Source: CAVPDA01 sp963702495
GTDB taxonomy: Bacteria; Pseudomonadota; Gammaproteobacteria; Burkholderiales; Rhodocyclaceae
Length of the DNA: 64,000 bases
Assembly (NCBI GenBank): GCA_963702495.1
Contig: CAVPDA010000010.1
Location: forward strand, 186,001 to 250,000
Reading direction: 5' to 3'
Position numbers and translations under genes: made by a program. Numbering within the stretch: position 1 is the first letter of the stretch; each line of letters opens with the position of its first letter. The notes below the pieces were generated by a model. It was not told the origin of the DNA. It was given only the letters and a program-made list of their open reading frames with translations, and ran no database searches. Below are positions 41,623-51,144 of this stretch, in pieces.

Positions 41623-42534
41623 ATGAGCGCCCACCATACTCACCACGCCGAGGCCGGCCGCAATGTACTGCCGGTCGCACTCGGTCTGACGCTTTGCTTC
41701 GCCGGCATCGAGGCGGCGGCGGGCTGGTGGGCCGGATCCCTGGCCCTGCTGGGCGATGCCGGCCACATGCTCACCGACAGCCTGGCCCTCGCGCTCGCCA
41801 CCCTGGCGGCGCGCCTGGCCCGCACCCCGCCCTCCCATCGCCATTCCTTCGGCCTGGCCCGCATCGAAGTGCTGGCGGCGCTGGTCAATGCCGGATTCAT
41901 GCTGGCGCTGGTGCTCGGGTTGTCGTGGAACGCGCTGGCGCGGCTGGCCGAACCGCGGCCGGTGGCGGGGGAGGTCGTCACCTGGATCGCGGCGGCGGGC
42001 CTCGTCCTCAACATCGCGGTGGCCTGGGTCCTGCTGCGCGGCACACAGGACCTCAATACGCGCGGCGCCCTGCTGCATGTGGTCGGCGATGCCTTGGGCT
42101 CGGTGGCGGCGCTGGCCGCGGGCCTCATCGTCACCTACACCGGCTGGATGCAGGCGGACCCCCTGCTCACCCTGGTCATCGGCGCCCTGATCCTGGCATC
42201 GACGCTGCGGCTGGCGCGCGAAGCCCTGCACACGCTGCTGGAAGGCGTGCCCGTCGGTATCTCCCTGCCCGACGTCGGAAAGCGCATGGCCAGCGTCGAG
42301 GGCGCGCTATCGGTACATGATCTGCACATCTGGTCGCTCGGCGCCGAACGCATCGCGCTCTCGGCCCATGTCGTGCTGCGCAGCCTCGATCAGTGGCAGC
42401 GCGTGCTGGCGGCGATGCGTACGCTGCTGCACGACGAGTTCGGCATCGACCATGTCACCCTGCAGCCCGAAACCATCGACGCCAGGGTCGTGACCTTGGT
42501 TCCTCTCGCCGCGACCGTCCGCCGCGACCACTGA
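41623..42534 (+). CDS. Cation diffusion facilitator metal exporter (ZitB/CzcD-like)
   Basis: The 303-residue protein has a His-rich start (SAHHTHHAEAG) and six membrane helices with the zinc sites GDAGHMLTDS (helix 2) and HVVGDALGS (helix 5). A C-terminal cytoplasmic ferredoxin-like domain contains HDLHIWSLGAERIALSAHV. It exports Zn(II) or similar ions in exchange for protons. ATG 41623 gives the usual N-terminus. Confidence 0.93.
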   Translation: MSAHHTHHAEAGRNVLPVALGLTLCFAGIEAAAGWWAGSLALLGDAGHMLTDSLALALATLAARLARTPPSHRHSFGLARIEVLAALVNAGFMLALVLGLSWNALARLAEPRPVAGEVVTWIAAAGLVLNIAVAWVLLRGTQDLNTRGALLHVVGDALGSVAALAAGLIVTYTGWMQADPLLTLVIGALILASTLRLAREALHTLLEGVPVGISLPDVGKRMASVEGALSVHDLHIWSLGAERIALSAHVVLRSLDQWQRVLAAMRTLLHDEFGIDHVTLQPETIDARVVTLVPLAATVRRDH

Positions 42535-42540
42535 CCGGCG

Positions 42541-45229
42541 CTAGCCAGCCGTCGCTTCCTGCAATTGCAGGCGCAGCTCGACGATGCCCTCGACCAGGTC
42601 GCGCTTGAGCTTGAAGCCGCAGTCGCGCGCCAGATTCTGCATGCGATCGTTGTCGAGCAGAGTCTCACCGCGCAGTTCGCGCGTGCCGCGGTCGCGCAGG
42701 TACGCGATCAGGCGGTCCAGCAGCAGGCGTCCCAGACCACTGCCCTTGAGCTCCGAGCGCACGACGATGGCGAACTCCGCCACCTCGTTGTCCGGATCGG
42801 CCACTGCGCGCACCTCGCCCAGCGTCGCCGCCTCTGCGGCTTCGCTCTGCCCGATGGCGACGAAGGCCATCTCGCGGTCGTAGTCGATCTGGGTGTAGCG
42901 CGCCAGTTGCGTGTGCGGCAGGTGGCGCATGGTGCCGAAGAAGCGATAGCGCGAATCCTCCGCCACCAGGGAGTCGAGGAAGGCGCTGTGCGCCAGTTCG
43001 TCTTCGGGCCGGATCGGGCGCAGCAGGATGGTCTGGCCGTTCCATACGACGCGCTGCTCCAGCTCCTGCGGGTAGGGACGGATGGCGAATCGCCGCGAGC
43101 CGCGGTGGCGGCGGTGCGGTACGACGCGTACGCGCGCATCCAGCGCCAGCACGCCGTGGGCATCGGCCAGCAGGGGATCGATTTCCAGTTCCGCGACCTC
43201 GTCCACGTCCGCCAGCAGTTGCGAAATCTGCACCAGCGCCAGGCAGATGGCCTCGACATCGGCCGCCGGCCGCTCGGCGCCGCCTGCCAGCAGCCGCGCG
43301 GCGCGGGTGCGCGAGACCAGCTCTCGCGCCAGCAGCATGTTGAGCGGCGGCAGTGCGACGGCCACGTCACCGAACGTTTCGGCGCCGCTGCTGCTGCCGA
43401 AGAGGATGACGGGGCCGAACACGGGATCGCTCGCCGCGCCCACAATGAGTTCATGGGCTCCCGGTCGGGGCACCATCTTCTGCACGCTGAAACCGCGCAC
43501 CCGGCCGCTGCCCTGGCGCTCGCGCAGCCGCTGGCTGAGGCTGCGCGCCGCCTTGCGCACCTGGGCCGCCGACTCCAGCTCGCGCTCCACCCCGCCGACG
43601 CGCACAACGCCGTTGTCCTCGACCACGAGCATCTTGAGCAGCACCGGAAAGCCCAGTTCGGCGGCGACCCGGGCGGCCTGATCCTGGGTTCGCAACACGG
43701 GCGACATCGAGCACGGGAAGGCCGTAGGCGGCGAGCAGCGCCTTGGCCTCGCCTTCCAGCAGCCGGTCGCGTCCGGACCGCAGCGCCCGCGCGACCAGAC
43801 GCCGCGCCTTGGCCGAGTCGGGCGCGAATCCGGCCGGCACCGAAGGCGGCGTCTGCATCAGCAATTCGCGGTTGCGGCCGTACTGCACGATGCCGAGGAA
43901 CACCTCGACCGCCTTCTCCGGCGCATCGTAGCTCGGCAAGCCGCGGCTGCTGGCGACGCGGCGTGCGTCCCGCACCGCATCGCCGCCAACCCAGCAGGTG
44001 AATACGCTGCGCTCCGCGCCCTCGGCCGCGTCGCACACCGCCGCGGCGATGCCCGCGGCGTCGGCGAAAGCGGTCGGCGCGTGGATCAAGAGCACGGCAT
44101 CCACGTCCGGGCTTTGCAGCACCACGCGCAACGCATCGGCATAGCTGTGCGCCGGCACGTCCGGCGCGAGTTCGAGCGGATTGGCGATGCGCGTCGCGGC
44201 AATGCCCTGGCTGAGCTTCAGCATCGTATCGGCGGAAAAGGCTGCCAGCCGGCCGCCGTTGAGCCGCAGCGCGTCGGCCGCCACGCGGCCGAAGCCGGCG
44301 CCGTTGGCAATGATCGCCAGCCGGTCGCCGGCCGACGGCTTGGCCCATGCCATGGCTTCGGCCGCCTCGAACAATCCCTCGCTCGTGAACACGCGCACGA
44401 TACCGGCGCGGCGCATGGCAGCAGCATAGATGTCGTCGATCTCGATCAGCGCCGCCGCGCGCGTCGCGCCGACGCGGCTGCCCTCCGCGACGCGCCCGGG
44501 ACGCAACGCGATCACCGGCTTGTTGCGTGCCGCCGCGCGGGCGGCCGACATGAATTTCTGCCCCTGCAGCACCGATTCGAAGTGCAGCAAAATGGAAGCC
44601 GTGTCCGGGTCGCTCGCCAGATAGTCGAGCACGTCGGCGAGATCCACGTCCACGCTCTCGCCCAGGTGCAGCAGACAGGAGAAGCCGATGCCCCGGCTGC
44701 GTCCCCAGTCGAGCACCGCCGCCGTCACCGCCGCCGACTGGGATACGAAGGCGATGCGTCCGGCTACGACGGGAGCATGGGCGAAGCTGGCATTCAAACC
44801 GAGCCGGGGAACCACCAGGCCGCCGCTGCCCGGACCGACGATGCGCATCAGATGCGGCCGCGCCGCCTCCAGCATCGCGTCCCGCAGGCCGGCGCCGCTT
44901 GCCGTTCGCGCATCGGATGCGAGCGGACAGGCCAGAATCACCGCCTTCGTTCCCATGGCCCCGAGCTGGGAGACCACGTCCGGCAAGGTGTCTGCCGGCG
45001 AACACAGCACCGCCAGATCGGGGGCCGGGCGCAGTTCCTCTACTCTGGGTTGAGCGGCATGGCCGAACAGCGTGCGATGGCTCACGCTGACCGGCATGAT
45101 CGCTCCGTCGAAACCGCCCTCCGACAGGTTCTTGAGCACGACCGCGCCATAACTGCCCGGCGTGTCGGACGCCCCCACCACTGCCACCGATCGCGGGCGA
45201 AACAGGTACTCGAGATTTCGAACGCTCAT
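42541..45229 (-). pseudogene. ADP-forming acyl-CoA synthetase/GNAT protein (Pat-like), frameshifted
   Basis: The 5' frame from ATG 45229 encodes the CoA-binding domain (FRPRSVAVVGASDTPGSYG), the succinyl-CoA-ligase-like domain (FVSQSAAVTAAVLDWG, LHFESVLQGQKF) and the start of the ATP-grasp domain (YGLPVLDVARV). At 43693 one extra base moves the reading frame. The other frame then encodes the remaining ATP-grasp (DQAARVAAELGFPVLLKM, LEIDPLLADAHG) and a C-terminal GNAT acetyltransferase (GEVRAVADPDNEVAEFAIVVR, GSGLGRLLLDRLIAYL). A repaired product would have about 895 residues, like Pat/Pka-type protein acetyltransferases. Single-base position makes a sequencing error as likely as real decay. 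Confidence 0.85.
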
Positions 45230-45448
45230 GGTCGAACCGGCGGCGCGCCGGTTTGGGCAAACCAGGCTGCATTGTGCCACGGCCCGGCGCCGGGCCCGTG
45301 ATTGGCGTCCCCCCATGCCGCCAATTAGAAGAACACGTCGAATTTCGGCGGCATGGCCCGCCGCACTGCGGCTGTCGCCGGGTGCGGGGCAGGGGCGCAG
45401 CGCAGAGGCGAAGAAAGGAGGCTGCCTACCCGCCGCGTCCTCGGGCCA

Positions 45449-46576
45449 TCAGGCCCGCACGAAGGCGGCGAGCGGCATGCGCAGGCTCACCGGTGCGGGA
45501 TACGGATCGCGGTAGCCGACGCGAAGGATGAACTGCACCGGATCGTCCAGTCCCAACTGGGTTGCCACGTCGGAACGCCACGGCTGCTCTTCGAGCAACT
45601 GGGACATCGGATGCACCGCGATGCGCTTGTCGCGAACGCGCAGGAAGAAGCGCTGAAAGCTGCGCCCGGCTTCGATCAGGCCGGCAACGTCGCCGCCTTC
45701 GCTGGTCATGACGATCCAGCCGCCGCAGTTGCGCACCTTGGCCGCGACCTGATCGAGGGTCGTCTTGCTGAAAGCGTCGGACATCGCGTCGTTGCGGGTA
45801 TAGAAGTTGCGCACGTACCAGCCGGCAAAGCCGTCGATCTCCATGCTTGCGGGCGTCAGTCCGTTGAGGTGATGTTCGGCCTCTTCGTCCGACCAGCGGA
45901 TCCAATCGGCCAGTTCCGCCCGCGCTGCGCTGCGCGCCGCCTGGATGCGATTGGCTTCGACGGAGCCTTCCACCAGATAGTTGGCCGGCGCGGTGCCGCA
46001 GCCGTGGAACGTGAATCCGGCCAGCCCGTGGGTCACTTCGGCGAAATCGGCGGCCCGGATCTCGCGCGTGTCGAATCCCTTGCGCAGCGTGCGGCGCCTG
46101 CGAATGGCCTCGATTCCGTTTGCCAGAGGTGCGGTCGGCGCCAGGCTGATGGCGATCAGGTCCGGGTCGAAGGGCGTCTTGGCGATGACGCGGTAGTCCA
46201 CCTCGTATCCCCAGGACTTGGCGGCGACGATCAGGCTCTCCAGGAACGCGCCGATCGCCAACAGCATTTCGCGGTTCTCCGGATCGACTGCCGGCAGCCA
46301 GCGCCGGCGGTCGGACCCGATGCGCCATTGGTGGCGGGTTTCGATCGCGACGCTCCAGGGCTGAGCGTTGTGCCCGCTGGGTGCCAGCGCCGCAAGGCGC
46401 AGCACCTCGGTGAGGCGCGATCCGATTCGCGCGATCAACGTGCTGGCGACGCCGGCGGCGGACTGGTTCGCCCGTTTTGCCGGCTCGCAACCCTGCAGCA
46501 GCGACAAAGCCGGGACCGCCAGCATGGCGCCGGCGGTCCCGCGCAAGAAGGAACGTCTGTTCACTCGGGCCCCCAT
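45449..46576 (-). CDS. Tat-exported nitroreductase-like FMN oxidoreductase (Acg-like)
   Basis: The 375-residue protein begins with a twin-arginine signal (NRRSFLRG) and a lipobox (LSLLQGC), so it is probably an exported lipoprotein. The rest resembles the Acg-type nitroreductase fold: LAALAPSGHNAQPW near residue 66, RRRTLRKGFD, and the C-terminal QFILRVGYRDPYPAP. FMN binding is expected. The start is ATG 46576; a GTG four codons later, behind a GGGGG run, is an alternative. The substrate is unknown. Confidence 0.78.
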   Translation of the reverse strand: MGARVNRRSFLRGTAGAMLAVPALSLLQGCEPAKRANQSAAGVASTLIARIGSRLTEVLRLAALAPSGHNAQPWSVAIETRHQWRIGSDRRRWLPAVDPENREMLLAIGAFLESLIVAAKSWGYEVDYRVIAKTPFDPDLIAISLAPTAPLANGIEAIRRRRTLRKGFDTREIRAADFAEVTHGLAGFTFHGCGTAPANYLVEGSVEANRIQAARSAARAELADWIRWSDEEAEHHLNGLTPASMEIDGFAGWYVRNFYTRNDAMSDAFSKTTLDQVAAKVRNCGGWIVMTSEGGDVAGLIEAGRSFQRFFLRVRDKRIAVHPMSQLLEEQPWRSDVATQLGLDDPVQFILRVGYRDPYPAPVSLRMPLAAFVRA

Positions 46577-46798
46577 TGGACACAATGCCGGAGGCCCCGC
46601 TGGCTGGAAAAGTTCGGTGACGCCGTCGGGAAAATCAACGCCACACACCTGGGTTCGTATTCTTTTTTGTGTTAAGTCGATGCGCGCGCTGGCCGGATTG
46701 GACCGTCGTGGGCAGTCTGCTTCGGGTCACCTGATCGAGGCAGCGCACGACAAAGACTATTTAGATACGAACAATATTGCTGCAGGGCAGCAGGTGTC

Positions 46799-46812
46799 TT
46801 GACCCACGTCAA
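46799..46812. promoter_or_regulatory. Dnr/FNR-type palindrome (TTGACCCACGTCAA)
   Basis: TTGAC-N4-GTCAA is a perfect palindrome of the Crp/Fnr superfamily (Dnr/NnrR variants use such half-sites). It lies 223 bp upstream of the nitroreductase start and 246 bp upstream of the ribonucleotide reductase. On the minus strand a TATTGT hexamer lies about 32 bp from its centre. The target gene is not certain. Confidence 0.45.
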
Positions 46813-47024
46813 TTCGCCGCTGGTGGCGACGGATTCGGTGAACTATTTGCCGCAGCGCACACCGGTTTCTTCCCCTCACCGGCGGGTGACGGCCTCCTGC
46901 CATGCTTCACCGAAACCTACTAAATCTAGTTGTTTTATCTCCTTGAAACCACAAGAAAAAGTTATATCTCATTGATTGCATTTGATATTAAAATTTCTGC
47001 AAACTCTTCCCTTTGCGCGCTCCC

Positions 47025-47042
47025 GGCGCTATATTTAGCGCC
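47025..47042 (+). promoter_or_regulatory. NrdR-box-like palindrome over a -10 element, upstream of nrdJ
   Basis: GGCGCTA-TATT-TAGCGCC is a perfect inverted repeat. Its core CTATATTTAG matches nine of ten positions of the NrdR box core. TATATT (47030-47035) inside it is five of six matches to a -10 hexamer. NrdR boxes usually occur in pairs about 31 bp apart; the second was not found. Confidence 0.45.
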
Positions 47043-47057
47043 TTCTTTCGTCCAACC

Positions 47058-50000
47058 ATGACCACGCGAGGCTATAGCAAGAACATGGCTACCCAATCCG
47101 TCCACGCCGAAATCCAGAACGCCGAACGCTCCGCCGCCACCCTCGCCGAGCAGGAGATCTCGGGCGAGGTGCTGCTGGAAAAATACGCCAAGGGCACGGA
47201 AAGCGACGTGACCGATGTGCGAAGGCGCGTGGCCCATGCCCTGGCTTCCCTGGAGGCGGAAGACAAGCGTGCCCATTGGGAGCGCCTGTTCCTCGAGGCG
47301 CAGGAGAACGGCTTCATCCCCGCCGGCCGCATCAACTCCGCCGCCGGCACCAATTTGTGCGCCACCCTCATCAACTGCTTCGTGCAGCCGGTGGGCGATT
47401 CCATATCGGAAGTCGTGGACGGGCGTCCGGGCATCTACATCGCTCTGCTGCAGGCGGCCGAGACGATGCGCCGCGGCGGCGGCGTCGGTTACGACTTCTC
47501 CTCGATCCGCCCGGTGGGCGCGCTGGTGCGCGGCACCCAGTCGCGCGCCTCGGGGCCGGTGTCCTACATGCGCGTGTTCGACCGCTCCTGCGAGACGGTG
47601 GAATCCGCCGGCAGCCGGCGCGGAGCGCAGATGGGAGTGCTGCGCTGCGACCACCCGGACATCGAGGACTTCATCCACGCCAAGGACCAGGGCGACCTCA
47701 CCAATTTCAACATCTCCGTCGGCGTCACCGACATCTTCATGAAGGCGGTCGAGTCCGACGGAGATGTTGAACTGGTGCACCGCGCCGAACCCTCCGAGGA
47801 CTTCAAGGCCGCCGGCGCCTACCTGCGCGATGACGGCCTGTGGGTCTATCGCAAGCTGCGCGCGCGCGATCTGTGGGACCAGATCATGCGCTCGACCTAC
47901 GATCACGCCGAACCGGGCATCCTGTTCCTCGACCGCATCAACCGTGACAACAATCTCTACTACTGCGAGACGATCGAGGCCACGAACCCCTGCGTTACCG
48001 CCGACACCTGGGTCATGACTGCCGGCGGCGCGCGCCAGGTGCGCGATCTGATCGGCATACCCTTCGACGCCGTCGTGGACGGCAGGACCTATCCCACCGA
48101 ATCGGCCGGCTTCTTCTTCACCGGCACCAAGCCCGTCTTGCGCATCACCACGCGAGAAGGTCAACAGTTGCGGCTGACGGCGGACCACCCGGTCCTGCGC
48201 GTTTCCCGCATGACCCGCTACGTGCGCGAGACCGAATGGACCCAGGCGGGCAAGCTGCAAACTGGCGATGAAATCGTGGTGCACGACCACCGCGCCCTGG
48301 GCGGGTGGCAGGGCGCCCACACCGAAGCAGAAGGCTATCTTCTGGGACTTCTGATCGGCGACGGCACTCTGAAGGCCGACAAGGCGGTGATCAGCGTGTG
48401 GGACGCGGCGGCGCGGCGCGAGAGCAACGGCGGCACCCTCGTTTCGGAAGGTATCCGCGGCGTGATGGAAGCCGCGGAGCAGGCTGCGCGCACATTGCCC
48501 CACCGTGCCGATTTCCGTGGCTGGCAGCGCGGCATCGCGGAACGTGGCGAGCACCGCCTCGCCCTCGGCGCGCTGCGCACGCTCGCCTTGTCCCTCGGCC
48601 TGACGCCCGGCAACAAGCGCATCACTGCGGCGATCGAGACCGGGTCCTCGGACCTCTACCGCGGCCTGCTGCGCGGGCTGTTCGACGCCGACGGATCGGT
48701 ACAAGGCTCGCAGGAAAAGGGTTTGAGCGTGCGCCTTACCCAGGTCAACGCCGGCAATCTGCAGGCGGTGCAGCGCATGCTGGCGCGCCTGGGCATAGCC
48801 TCCACCATCTACCGCGAGCGCCGCCCCGCCGGATTGCGCCTCCTGCCCGACGGCAAGGGCGGCAGCCGCGATTATGCAACGTCCGCCATCCACGATCTGA
48901 TCATCAGCGGCGAAAACCTCGCCCGCTACGCCGAACTGATCGGCTTCGCCGATCGCGACAAGGCGGCCCGCCTGGCTGCGGGGCTCGCCGCTTACCAGCG
49001 CACGCTCAACCGCGAGCGTTTCGCGGCGACGGTCGATAGCGTGGAAAGCGACGGCGTCGAGGATGTCTACGATGTCACCGTGCGGGACGTTCACGCTTTC
49101 GACGCCAACGGCCTGTACGCACACAACTGCGCCGAGCAGCCTCTGCCCCCCTACGGCTGCTGTGACCTCGGCTCGATCAATCTGACCCGGTTCATCCGGC
49201 AGCCGTTCAGCGAGACAGCGGAGTTCGACTTCGCCGCCTTCGGCCGCAACGTTAACATCTCGGTGCGCATGCTGGACAACGTGCTCGACGTCACCCACTG
49301 GCCGCTGGAACAGCAGCGCGCCGAGGCGATGGCAAAGCGCCGCGTCGGCCTCGGCTTCACCGGCCTGGGCGACGCGCTCATCATGCTGCGCCTGCCCTAC
49401 GACTCGGCCGCAGCGCGCGCCATGGCGACGAAGATCTCCGAGTTCATGCGCGATCGCGCCTATCTCTATTCGGTGGAACTGGCGCAGGAGCGCGGCCACT
49501 TCCCGCTGTTCAACGCCGACATGTACCTTTCCGGCGGCAACTTCGCCTCGCGCCTGCCCGCCGAGATCAAGGATGCGATCCGCAAGCACGGCCTGCGCAA
49601 CTCCCATCTGCTGTCGATCGCGCCCACCGGCACCATTTCGCTCGCCTTCGCCGACAACGCCAGCAACGGCATCGAGCCGCCCTTCTCCTGGACCTACACG
49701 CGCAAGAAGCGCATGGCCGACGGCACCTTCAAGGAATACGCGGTGGAGGACTACGCCTGGCGCCTGTACAAGCACATCGGCGGCGACGTCGCCAGCCTGC
49801 CCGACTACTTCGTCACGGCGCTGGAGATCTCGGCCCAGGCCCACAAGGAGATGGTGGCCGCCGTCGCCCCCTACGTGGACACGTCGATCTCCAAGACGGT
49901 GAACGTGCCGGAGGATTACCCCTACGCGGATTTCGAGGATCTCTACCTGACGGCGTGGCGATCGGGGCTCAAGGGCCTCGCCACCTACCGCCCGAACAAG

Positions 50001-51092
50001 GTACTCGGCTCGGTGCTGTCGGTGAGCGAGGGCAAGGGCGCGAGCGAGAAGAAGCAGCCCCAGGATGTCGTCATCGACGCCAACCGGCGCCTGTCGATCA
50101 TGCAGTTGCCGGCGCCGGTGCTGTCCAGCCTGCGCTGGCCGGGCCGGCCGCGCCTCACCGACGGCAACGCCGCGTGGACCTACATGATCGAAACGCCCCA
50201 CGGCGAGTTCGCGCTCTTCGTCGGCCACATCGAGAACGGCAAGCCCCTGCCCTTCGAGGTGTGGGTGAACGGCTCCGAGCAGCCGCGCGGCCTGGGCGCG
50301 GTGGCCAAGACCCTGTCCATGGACATGCGCGCCAACGACCGCGCCTGGCTCAAGCTCAAGCTCGACGTGCTCGCCAAGACCATCGGCGAAGCCTACGACA
50401 TGGCCTTCCCGCCCCACGGCGAGAAGCGCCGCGTGCCGGGCGTGGTCTCGGCCATGGCGCAGGTGATCCGCTACCGCTGCGAGCAACTGCACGCCTTCGA
50501 CGAGGCGGCCGAGACGCCGGTGATGGACACCATGTTCAGCGTGCAGGAGCCCAAGACCGGCACCGACGGCACCCTCTCGTGGACGGTGGACATCAGCAAC
50601 CCGGCCACGGGCGAGGATTTCGTGCTCGGCCTCAAGGAGATCACCCTGCCGGACGGCGTCACCCGCCCCTACTCCATGTGGCTGTCGGGCAACTACCCGC
50701 GCGCCATGGACGGCCTGAGCCGCGTCCTCTCCTACGACATGCGGGTGATGGACCCGGCGTGGATCGGCATGAAACTGAGGAAGCTCCTCAACTACCCGGA
50801 ACCGCTGGGCGACTTCATGGCCTTCGTCCCCGGCACCCGGCGCCAGCAGAACTGGCCATCCACCGTCGCCTACGTGGCGCGGCTCATCATCCACCGCTAC
50901 TCCATGCTCGGCATCCTCGACGAGAACGGCTACCCGACGCGCGAGATGGGCATCCTGGAAGCCCCGCGCGAGTCGAACGAACCGAAGCTGATGCAGGGCG
51001 CGCTGTGCGGCGAATGCGGCAACTACGCCGTGATCCGCAAGGACGGCTGCGATTTCTGCACGGCTTGCGGGGCGGTGGGGAGTTGCGGGTGA
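47058..51092 (+). CDS. nrdJ: Adenosylcobalamin-dependent (class II) ribonucleotide reductase with intein
   Basis: The precursor has 1344 residues; without the intein about 965. The reductase parts show GRINSAAGTNLCATLINCFVQP near residue 95, NMRRGGGVGYDFS-like loop, then, after splicing, NPCAEQPLPPYGCCDLG (radical Cys site) and IAPTGTISLAFADNASNGIEP. The C-terminal CGECGNY...CDFCTACG region is a zinc-ribbon with the reducing cysteines. It turns nucleotides into deoxynucleotides with coenzyme B12, independent of oxygen. ATG 47058 or 47085 are both possible starts. The intein sits directly before the radical Cys. Confidence 0.95.
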   Translation: MTTRGYSKNMATQSVHAEIQNAERSAATLAEQEISGEVLLEKYAKGTESDVTDVRRRVAHALASLEAEDKRAHWERLFLEAQENGFIPAGRINSAAGTNLCATLINCFVQPVGDSISEVVDGRPGIYIALLQAAETMRRGGGVGYDFSSIRPVGALVRGTQSRASGPVSYMRVFDRSCETVESAGSRRGAQMGVLRCDHPDIEDFIHAKDQGDLTNFNISVGVTDIFMKAVESDGDVELVHRAEPSEDFKAAGAYLRDDGLWVYRKLRARDLWDQIMRSTYDHAEPGILFLDRINRDNNLYYCETIEATNPCVTADTWVMTAGGARQVRDLIGIPFDAVVDGRTYPTESAGFFFTGTKPVLRITTREGQQLRLTADHPVLRVSRMTRYVRETEWTQAGKLQTGDEIVVHDHRALGGWQGAHTEAEGYLLGLLIGDGTLKADKAVISVWDAAARRESNGGTLVSEGIRGVMEAAEQAARTLPHRADFRGWQRGIAERGEHRLALGALRTLALSLGLTPGNKRITAAIETGSSDLYRGLLRGLFDADGSVQGSQEKGLSVRLTQVNAGNLQAVQRMLARLGIASTIYRERRPAGLRLLPDGKGGSRDYATSAIHDLIISGENLARYAELIGFADRDKAARLAAGLAAYQRTLNRERFAATVDSVESDGVEDVYDVTVRDVHAFDANGLYAHNCAEQPLPPYGCCDLGSINLTRFIRQPFSETAEFDFAAFGRNVNISVRMLDNVLDVTHWPLEQQRAEAMAKRRVGLGFTGLGDALIMLRLPYDSAAARAMATKISEFMRDRAYLYSVELAQERGHFPLFNADMYLSGGNFASRLPAEIKDAIRKHGLRNSHLLSIAPTGTISLAFADNASNGIEPPFSWTYTRKKRMADGTFKEYAVEDYAWRLYKHIGGDVASLPDYFVTALEISAQAHKEMVAAVAPYVDTSISKTVNVPEDYPYADFEDLYLTAWRSGLKGLATYRPNKVLGSVLSVSEGKGASEKKQPQDVVIDANRRLSIMQLPAPVLSSLRWPGRPRLTDGNAAWTYMIETPHGEFALFVGHIENGKPLPFEVWVNGSEQPRGLGAVAKTLSMDMRANDRAWLKLKLDVLAKTIGEAYDMAFPPHGEKRRVPGVVSAMAQVIRYRCEQLHAFDEAAETPVMDTMFSVQEPKTGTDGTLSWTVDISNPATGEDFVLGLKEITLPDGVTRPYSMWLSGNYPRAMDGLSRVLSYDMRVMDPAWIGMKLRKLLNYPEPLGDFMAFVPGTRRQQNWPSTVAYVARLIIHRYSMLGILDENGYPTREMGILEAPRESNEPKLMQGALCGECGNYAVIRKDGCDFCTACGAVGSCG
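47991..49127 (+). other. Intein with LAGLIDADG homing endonuclease, in ribonucleotide reductase
   Basis: The 379-residue in-frame insert begins with Cys (CVTADTWVMT) and ends YAHN before a Cys +1. Splicing block B is TADHPVL (63-69), block F DVYDVTVRDVHAFDANG, block G YAHN/C. Two dodecapeptide motifs, LLGLLIGDG (117-125) and LLRGLFDADG (226-235), show a DOD-type homing endonuclease domain. The site, NP/CAEQ, is the RIR1-type insertion point at the radical cysteine. All four splicing landmarks are intact, so it should be splicing-competent. Endonuclease activity is likely from both acidic residues being present. Confidence 0.93.
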
Positions 51093-51144
51093 GACGGCGT
51101 GGACTGATGTGGGATCTGCGGTCGGCTAACCGGGCAGGACATTG

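Larger units (their letters stand above)
46577..47057. other. 481-bp regulatory gap between the nitroreductase and ribonucleotide reductase genes
   Basis: The divergent gap contains a Crp/FNR-family palindrome at 46799-46812, a minus-strand stretch (46905-46788) with segments like conserved riboswitch boxes, an AT-rich stretch (46920-47000) and an NrdR-like palindrome at 47025-47042. No convincing gene was found; a short minus-strand reading (about 46970-46880) has the look of a tiny ORF but is not supported. Confidence 0.6.

Noticed and set aside
46880..46970. A tiny minus-strand ORF with an AAGGAGAT ribosome-like site
   Set aside because: No good start codon at the right distance and no recognisable peptide family such as PqqA.
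46577..47057. A cobalamin riboswitch on the plus strand controlling the B12-dependent reductase
   Set aside because: No adequate B12 box was found on the plus strand; the partial resemblance on the minus strand is reported only as a low-interest finding.
46962..50894. A 1310-codon open frame on the minus strand opposite the ribonucleotide reductase
   Set aside because: It mirrors the codon pattern of the real gene in GC-rich DNA, has no recognisable motif and spans both exteins and the intein without a domain boundary.
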